The translations under genes were made by a program, and so were the position numbers. A stretch of 5,659 nucleotides of DNA from the NCBI GenBank assembly GCA_015493625.1, contig WGCT01000508.1:1-5659 (forward strand), written 5' to 3'. This document shows, piece by piece, positions 1-5,659 of the stretch. Position 1 is the stretch's first letter. The number at the start of each line of letters is the position of its first letter. Under the pieces are notes generated by a model that made no database searches, was not told where the DNA came from, and saw nothing but the letters and a program-made list of their open reading frames with translations. This stretch comes from Draconibacterium sp. (GTDB lineage Bacteria; Bacteroidota; Bacteroidia; Bacteroidales; Prolixibacteraceae).

Positions 1-183
1 CTCATAAACAGATAATTACAAGCACAAGGTAATTGTCATAATTTACTAAAAATTAGATCTTTGCAATTTTGCGGCTTTGTGAGAAACAAAAATTTAACGA
101 AGTATTGTTATCACATAAATTAATATTTGCATACCACACTAATTACCAGGAAATTGCCTAATACAAATACAGTTAATAAATTA
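1..183. other. AT-rich non-coding stretch at left edge
   Basis: I see no gene, RNA gene or clear terminal inverted repeat in this AT-rich stretch. Short open frames are present on both strands but have no recognisable protein content. Around 33-63 an ATTG and a GATCTTTG are spaced 20 bp apart, a partial match to the Bacteroidota -33/-7 promoter pattern on the plus strand. In DNA this AT-rich such matches arise easily, so I do not call it a promoter. The stretch may be the tail of an intergenic region whose neighbouring gene lies left of the window. Confidence 0.5.
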
Positions 184-345
184 ATGAGGACTTGGGGTAG
201 ATTAGAAGATTCCAGAAGCCATATAAATGAATTACACAACTTAGTCAACATCCTCCCTATCAGAATAATTTCAGCTATTTGTGGGGTAGAAACGTGGAAA
301 CATACGCTTGAATTTGCCAATTCAAAAGAAAAATTCTGCTTTTGA
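184..345 (+). pseudogene. N-terminal remnant of an ISAs1-family transposase
   Basis: About 53 codons, ending at a TGA at 343-345, match the remembered N-terminal pattern of ISAs1 / H-repeat transposases (the DDE_Tnp_1-associated region). The order is a G-R-L-E-D-S-R segment, then H-N-L-V-N-I-L, then I-I-S-A-I-C-G-V-E-T-W, then L-E-F-A-N-S-K-E-K-F. Intact proteins of this family are about 370 residues and carry a DDE catalytic domain after this region. Here everything after the first ~50 residues is missing and no other frame continues it, so it cannot be active. The ATG at 184 is a convenient start; the frame stays open upstream to a TTG at 127, and the original start is uncertain. No terminal inverted repeats or target duplication were found. 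It sits about 140 bp beyond the 3' end of the convergent recQ, a tolerant place for an insertion. Recognition is by pattern memory, not by a search. Confidence 0.6.
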
Positions 346-352
346 TTACAAT

Positions 353-478
353 CTATTTCAACTGCATTAGTGTCTTATCAAGTCTCTTTCCGGGTTTGGT
401 TTTTCTTTCCGGTATATTTACTGAACTATACAGAGGTGCTGAATTGCATTCAGTATGGTGGTGCGTTAATTCACACAT
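353..478 (-). CDS. doubtful 41-residue ORF downstream of recQ
   Basis: An ATG-to-TAG frame of 41 codons lies on the recQ strand and begins 8 bases after the recQ stop. The product is hydrophilic and basic toward its C-terminus (the stretch P-E-R-K-T-K-P-G-K-R-L), with two cysteines and three consecutive histidines near the N-terminus. It has no signal peptide, membrane segment or family signature that I recognise. Its codons show little of the TCG and GAA preference of recQ. The close spacing would allow translation after recQ on one transcript, but a chance frame of this length is quite possible in such DNA. It could also be debris from the rearrangement that left the adjacent transposase relic. 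I list it only so that it is not lost. Confidence 0.15.
   Translation of the reverse strand: MCELTHHHTECNSAPLYSSVNIPERKTKPGKRLDKTLMQLK
385..412. repeat. 9-bp direct repeat pair, TCTTTCCGG
   Basis: TCTTTCCGG occurs at 385-393 and again at 404-412, a 19-bp period with a 10-bp T/G-rich spacer. It lies in the gap between the transposase relic and the recQ stop codon. A pair of this size could be a protein-binding site or a replication-slippage product. No third copy was noticed in the window. Confidence 0.4.
437..455. repeat. short inverted repeat downstream of recQ
   Basis: CTGAAT-TGC-ATTCAG at 439-453 is a perfect 6-bp inverted repeat with a 3-base loop. On the plus strand a G-U pair and an outer T-A pair can extend it to 437-455. 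It lies about 30 bases beyond the recQ stop, where a transcript end would be expected. The stem is AT-rich and no T-run follows it on either strand, so it is not a standard intrinsic terminator. It could at most stabilise or pause the 3' end of the recQ mRNA. Confidence 0.3.
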
Positions 479-486
479 ATTTAACT

Positions 487-2391
487 TTATTTTTTGGACC
501 ACTCCAACAGATTATCGACCCGGTACATAATTTTATTATTATCGAGCAGCCATTTTATTACCTGTTGTTTTTTTAACTGGTCGCCTTTTAATTTCAGCAA
601 AACTGTTTCGTAAGAAGCCGGCGTAATAAGAATCTTTTTTATCTCTTTTGTAATGGTCTCAAAATCGAAAGCAGTAAGTTCGAGTGTTTGTAACGACTTA
701 CACACATCGCACGTTCCACAAGCAGCTGCATCGGTTTCGCCAAAATACTCGAGTAACATACGACTCCGGCATTTTACTGTACTTGTACCGTATTCAATTA
801 CCGCTTCAATTCTTTTTTTCAGCTCATTTTTTCGTAAATCGTAACTCTCTTTCGATATTTTTACCCGTTCAACCGTTATCCGTTCTTTAACAAAATAGAT
901 ATATGGCGTACGATTTCGGGGTACATAATCGACAATTTTCGATTTTCGCAGATGTGTTAAATAGGTATAAACCTGTTCCTGATTTGTACCTGCCCGTTTT
1001 GCCAGCAACTCCTCGTCAATAGCAACGTAACCATTAAACAGCCCTGTGTACGAACGTAAAACAAGTTTTATAAAACTATCGAAATTGGCATTTGCCACCT
1101 GAAAACGGTACAATTCGTCGCGCGAAACAACAAAACAGACTCGCGACGGGCTATCCACCTCTTCGGTAAATTCGAGATAACCTTCGCGCTGTAAAATTTT
1201 CAGACTGTTATAAACCATTGCCTGCTGAAATTTAAATGCCTGTGCAAATCCCTGTAAATGAAATTCGAAAATCTGTCCTTTTCCAAAACCAACGGCAATT
1301 TCGAGATAATTGCAAAGTGCATCGTAAATACGTTTTATATTTGCCATTTCGGGAAAAGCAACCGAAACATGCTTTTTCAGCTTTGTAGTATCGGTAGTAT
1401 TATAAAGTAAAACAGCAGCCGATTTTTTGCTGTCGCGCCCTGCCCTACCCGCCTCCTGATAATAGGCCTCCAGCGAATCGGGCGGTTGAATATGAATAAC
1501 AAAGCGAACGTCGGGCTTGTCGATTCCCATTCCAAAAGCATTGGTAGCTACAATAACCCGTGTTTTTCCGGCAAGCCAGTTATCTTGTTTTTTACTACGC
1601 ACCAAATTGCTTAACCCTGCATGGTAAAAATCGGCTGAGATTGCACTCTTTTTCAATTCATCGGCAATTTCGCGTGTTGCTCTCCGGCTTCGCACATAAA
1701 TAATTCCCGAACCCTTTACTTTTTTAATCGTATCGACCAAATAGCCAATTTTATTTTCAACATTACGAACCAGATAATTGAGATTATCGCGCTGAAACGA
1801 CATTTTCAAAGTGTTCTTTTTTTGAAATCCCAGTTTATTCTGAATATCGGCAGCAACTTTAGGTGTGGCTGTGGCTGTTAATGCAAGAATATTAACATTG
1901 GGAAGAATTTCGCGAAGACGAATAATGTTCATATAACTAGGGCGAAAATCGTAGCCCCACTGCGAGATACAGTGAGCTTCATCGACTGTAATAAGATTTA
2001 CATTCATCTGCTCCAATCGCTCTCTAAATCGGTCTGAATTTAATCGCTCGGGCGAAATGTAAAGAAATTTATATTTGCCCCAAACTGCATTGTCGAGTGT
2101 TATTTTTATTTCGCGCCCCGACATTCCGCTATGAATTGCCAACGCTTTAATTCCGCGCCGGTTCAAGCTCTCAACCTGGTCTTTCATAAGTGCGATTAGT
2201 GGGGTGATTACAATACATATCCCCTCCTTCGACAGCGAAAATACTTGAAAAGTAATAGACTTGCCACCACCGGTAGGCATTAGTCCAAGAGTATCATTTC
2301 CATCAGCCACCGACTCAATAATATCGAGCTGTAAAGGACGAAAATCGGGATACCCCCAATACCTAATTAATATTTGCTGAAAACTTTCCAT
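487..2391 (-). CDS. recQ: RecQ-family ATP-dependent DNA helicase
   Basis: This 634-residue superfamily 2 helicase unwinds DNA 3' to 5' using ATP and should act in the cytoplasm in recombination and replication-fork repair. Motifs run in order: motif 0 (F17-R-P-L-Q21), Walker A (P39-T-G-G-G-K-S45), Ia (T63-P-L-I-A-L), DEAH box (137-140), aromatic-rich loop (Q144-W-G-Y-D-F-R150), III (T172-A-T-A), IV (229-237), V (A282-T-N-A-F-G-M-G-I-D) and VI (Q312-E-A-G-R-A-G-R319). Zinc-type cysteines C541, C558, C561 and C564 keep the RecQ spacing C-x16-C-x2-C-x2-C. They follow an extra stretch of roughly 170 residues (about 345-515) that looks like one or two winged-helix units. No HRDC domain is evident; residues 570-634 form a short helical tail. 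The start is the only sensible ATG before motif 0, without a Shine-Dalgarno. The gene diverges from guaB. It fits a second, HRDC-less RecQ type I recall from Bacteroidota. The family call is secure; which RecQ paralogue it is remains less certain. Confidence 0.95.
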   Translation of the reverse strand: MESFQQILIRYWGYPDFRPLQLDIIESVADGNDTLGLMPTGGGKSITFQVFSLSKEGICIVITPLIALMKDQVESLNRRGIKALAIHSGMSGREIKITLDNAVWGKYKFLYISPERLNSDRFRERLEQMNVNLITVDEAHCISQWGYDFRPSYMNIIRLREILPNVNILALTATATPKVAADIQNKLGFQKKNTLKMSFQRDNLNYLVRNVENKIGYLVDTIKKVKGSGIIYVRSRRATREIADELKKSAISADFYHAGLSNLVRSKKQDNWLAGKTRVIVATNAFGMGIDKPDVRFVIHIQPPDSLEAYYQEAGRAGRDSKKSAAVLLYNTTDTTKLKKHVSVAFPEMANIKRIYDALCNYLEIAVGFGKGQIFEFHLQGFAQAFKFQQAMVYNSLKILQREGYLEFTEEVDSPSRVCFVVSRDELYRFQVANANFDSFIKLVLRSYTGLFNGYVAIDEELLAKRAGTNQEQVYTYLTHLRKSKIVDYVPRNRTPYIYFVKERITVERVKISKESYDLRKNELKKRIEAVIEYGTSTVKCRSRMLLEYFGETDAAACGTCDVCKSLQTLELTAFDFETITKEIKKILITPASYETVLLKLKGDQLKKQQVIKWLLDNNKIMYRVDNLLEWSKK

Positions 2392-2396
2392 TAATA

Positions 2397-2428
2397 CAAA
2401 TTAAGAAATCATTCTGTGGTTTAACAAT
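2397..2428 (-). promoter_or_regulatory. candidate recQ promoter, Bacteroidota type
   Basis: Read on the minus strand, ATTG (2425-2428) is followed after 20 bases by TTAATTTG (2397-2404). This fits the Bacteroidota pattern TTTG-N19-21-TAnnTTTG with one mismatch in each box. The -7-like box ends only 5 bases before the recQ ATG, so transcription would begin close to the start codon and the mRNA would be nearly leaderless. That is unusual and lowers confidence; a promoter further upstream, inside the same 140-bp spacer, is the alternative. Confidence 0.3.
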
Positions 2429-2489
2429 TTTTATTGCTCAAAACAGTTGTTGTAAGAAAAATATTCCATCGTAATCTGCTATTTTTTTG

Positions 2490-2497
2490 TAGTTTTG
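2490..2497 (+). promoter_or_regulatory. guaB promoter -7 box TAGTTTTG
   Basis: TAGTTTTG is a perfect match to the Bacteroidota -7 consensus TAnnTTTG. It lies 34 bases before the guaB ATG, which would place the transcript start near 2502-2504 and give an A/T-rich leader of about 30 bases. The -33 region is poor: no TTTG lies 19-21 bases upstream, only weak TTCC-like bases near 2464-2467. This suggests either an activator-helped promoter or a relaxed -33 element. The leader is almost pure A and T before the start codon, as is common for well-translated genes in this phylum. No purine riboswitch fold fits in such a short leader. Confidence 0.55.
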
Positions 2498-2528
2498 CGC
2501 ATTAATAAAAAAAACATAAAAATAATAA

Positions 2529-4004
<1,476 letters not shown>

Positions 4005-4064
4005 AATCGAAATAAACAGTTTTTCAATCTATTTAGTTTTAGTTATTTACTAATTTAATATTCA

Positions 4065-5659
4065 ATGAAACGTATCATATTTTCATTACTAATTGCGTGT
4101 GGTTTTGCAATTAGCAGTTATGCACAAAACAATGAGCCCCTAATTACAATTGGGAATAAAAAAATAAGCAAATCGGAATTTGAACGTATTTATAAAAAGA
4201 ACAACTCGAACTTATACGACAATTCAGATAAAAAAACTCCTGAAGAGTATGTTGATTTGTTTATAAATTTCAAACTAAAAGTGATGGAGGCCGAAAACCT
4301 TAAAATGGATACAAGTGCGGCCTTTATTAACGAATTAGCCGGCTACAGAAAAGAGTTGGCAGCTCCCTATTTAACCGATGTAAAATACAACGAAAAGATG
4401 GTAAAAAAGCTGTATGACCGTATGAATAAGGAAGTAAATGCAAGCCATATTCTTATAACCGTTCCCAAAAATGCAACTCCCGAGCAGGAAGACGAGGCTC
4501 TTAAAAAGATAAAAAAAATACGAAAAGAGATTCTTGCCGGAAAAGATTTTAGTGAAGCTGCCGTTGAGTATTCTAACGACCCGTCGGCAAAAAAGAACAA
4601 AGGAGTTTTGGGATATTTTACAGCGTTTCAAATGGTTGCTCCATTCGAAAATGCAGCATTTACAACTCCTGTAGGGGAAATTTCCGAACCTGTCAGAACC
4701 TCGTACGGGTTTCATCTGATTAAAGTGAATGACATTCGAAAAAATCAGGGAGAGCTTTTAGTTGCCCACATTATGAAAATGTTCCCCAAAAATATGTCGC
4801 CCGAAGTGAAGGCAAAAAAGAAAGCTGAAATTGATAAGATATATAAAAAATTGTTGAATGGAGCCAATTTTGCTGAGTTGGCAAAAACCGAATCGGAAGA
4901 TAAAAGGTCGGCAAAACAGGGTGGTAAAATGCCATGGTTTAAATCGGGGCAAATTATTAAAGAGTTTTCGGAACCTGCATTTGCATTAAAAAACATAGGC
5001 GATTTTACAAAACCCATTGAAACAAAATTTGGTTTCCATATTATAAAAAAACTCGACCAGCGAGGAGTACCTCCATTTGAGAAAGCAAAAGCCGATATTG
5101 AAGCCCGCATTAAACGCGACCCGGCGCGGAGCATTACCAGCAAAACAGCTTTTGTAAATAAACTAAAGAACGAATACAATTACAGCGAAAACAGCGATGG
5201 AATTGCAATTTTAAAAAAGAAAAAAATTGGTGACCGTTTTAATAACGTAAATTTTGAGTTGTTTACTCTTGACGGGAAAACGTATAAATTCGATAAACTC
5301 AGAGTTTTTATTGCAAAACATAACATTAAATCGGGCACCTATTTTAACAGTTTTAACAATTGGGTAATTGAAGAAATTACTAACCTCGAAGATTCGAAAC
5401 TGGAGGAAAAATACCCCGAGTTCAAATATATGATGCAAGAGTATCACGATGGAATTTTGCTATTCAATATTTCGGAAGAGAAAATTTGGGATAAAGCCGT
5501 TAAAGATACGGTAGGCCTCGAAGAGTTTTATGCAAAAAATAAAAAACGCTACATGTGGAAAGAACATTTTAAAGGCGAAATTTTAACTTGCAACGACTCT
5601 ACAGTCCGCGAAGAGGCAGACAAATACTACTCGTCGGGGATGACAACCGATGAAATAAA
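4065..5659 (+). CDS. secreted double-parvulin peptidyl-prolyl isomerase, 5' part
   Basis: This frame starts with ATG 60 bp after guaB and runs open off the right edge (531 codons plus two bases, no stop). Residues 1-20 are a signal peptide (K2-R3, hydrophobic core, S-Y-A before Q21), so the protein should be exported. Residues 24-120 resemble the SurA-type N-terminal chaperone region. Two rotamase (PpiC/parvulin) domains follow. The first, about 123-222, has A-S-H128-I-L and Y-G-F-H217-L-I-K; the second, about 230-330, has V-A-H235-I-M and F-G-F-H326-I-I-K. These paired histidines are the conserved core of parvulins. Residues 331-531 are charged and mostly helical, without a domain I can name. 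By analogy with SurA it probably isomerises prolines and chaperones outer-membrane proteins in the periplasm. It has no Shine-Dalgarno and no good promoter of its own (TAGTTTTA in the spacer lacks the final G), so it is probably co-transcribed with guaB. The exact orthologue name is unknown, so no symbol is given. Confidence 0.9.
   Translation, partial: MKRIIFSLLIACGFAISSYAQNNEPLITIGNKKISKSEFERIYKKNNSNLYDNSDKKTPEEYVDLFINFKLKVMEAENLKMDTSAAFINELAGYRKELAAPYLTDVKYNEKMVKKLYDRMNKEVNASHILITVPKNATPEQEDEALKKIKKIRKEILAGKDFSEAAVEYSNDPSAKKNKGVLGYFTAFQMVAPFENAAFTTPVGEISEPVRTSYGFHLIKVNDIRKNQGELLVAHIMKMFPKNMSPEVKAKKKAEIDKIYKKLLNGANFAELAKTESEDKRSAKQGGKMPWFKSGQIIKEFSEPAFALKNIGDFTKPIETKFGFHIIKKLDQRGVPPFEKAKADIEARIKRDPARSITSKTAFVNKLKNEYNYSENSDGIAILKKKKIGDRFNNVNFELFTLDGKTYKFDKLRVFIAKHNIKSGTYFNSFNNWVIEEITNLEDSKLEEKYPEFKYMMQEYHDGILLFNISEEKIWDKAVKDTVGLEEFYAKNKKRYMWKEHFKGEILTCNDSTVREEADKYYSSGMTTDEI

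Noticed and set aside
33..63. ATTG-N20-GATCTTTG promoter-like pair on the plus strand
   Set aside because: It has a mismatch in both boxes, lies in very AT-rich DNA, and has no intact gene downstream.
120..320. 66-codon minus-strand frame with hydrophobic stretches
   Set aside because: It is antisense to the transposase relic, whose plus-strand content is recognisable; the apparent hydrophobicity is a shadow of that frame.
342..576. Two overlapping plus-strand frames rich in F, L and Y that look membrane-like
   Set aside because: They run into the 3' end of recQ in antisense, have no plausible start context or family pattern, and reflect T-rich DNA.
4367..5447. Several minus-strand frames of 60-144 codons opposite the isomerase gene
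   Set aside because: The plus-strand frame has a signal peptide and two parvulin domains; the antisense frames are F/S-rich shadows of lysine- and glutamate-rich codons.

Overview
The window looks like chromosomal DNA from a member of the Bacteroidota, possibly a Marinilabiliales/Prolixibacteraceae-type marine lineage. The phylum call rests on several signs. The DNA is AT-rich with heavy TCG serine codon use. None of the three genes has a Shine-Dalgarno sequence; each start follows an A/T-rich leader. A TAnnTTTG -7 box of the Bacteroidota type lies ahead of guaB. The secreted protein has a signal peptide ending in A-Q. A guaB gene followed by a large secreted parvulin-type isomerase is, from memory, a familiar neighbourhood in the phylum. 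The family-level guess is an inference from codon habit and gene content only.

Layout: bases 1-486 hold no intact gene. They contain the remnant of the N-terminus of an ISAs1-family (H-repeat-like) transposase at about 184-345, then a short spacer with a small hairpin, a 9-bp direct repeat and one doubtful 41-codon ORF. Bases 487-2391 (minus strand) encode a complete RecQ-family DNA helicase of 634 residues with an unusual C-terminal layout. Bases 2392-2531 are a 140-bp divergent promoter region. Bases 2532-4004 (plus strand) encode a complete IMP dehydrogenase, GuaB, with all catalytic motifs and both CBS domains. From 4065 to the right edge runs the 5' part (531 codons, no stop) of a secreted double-parvulin peptidyl-prolyl isomerase of the SurA/PpiC type.

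How they work together: RecQ acts in DNA repair and recombination, and GuaB in guanine nucleotide synthesis. The isomerase most likely folds outer-membrane proteins in the periplasm. guaB and the isomerase gene are 60 bp apart with no visible terminator, so they are probably co-transcribed. recQ is read the other way from the shared spacer. The functions are not obviously linked.

I did not find a convincing new biological system. The points most worth a second look are the displaced zinc-binding cysteines of RecQ, the transposase relic next to recQ, the compact divergent promoter region with a possibly almost leaderless recQ mRNA, and the unusually long isomerase.
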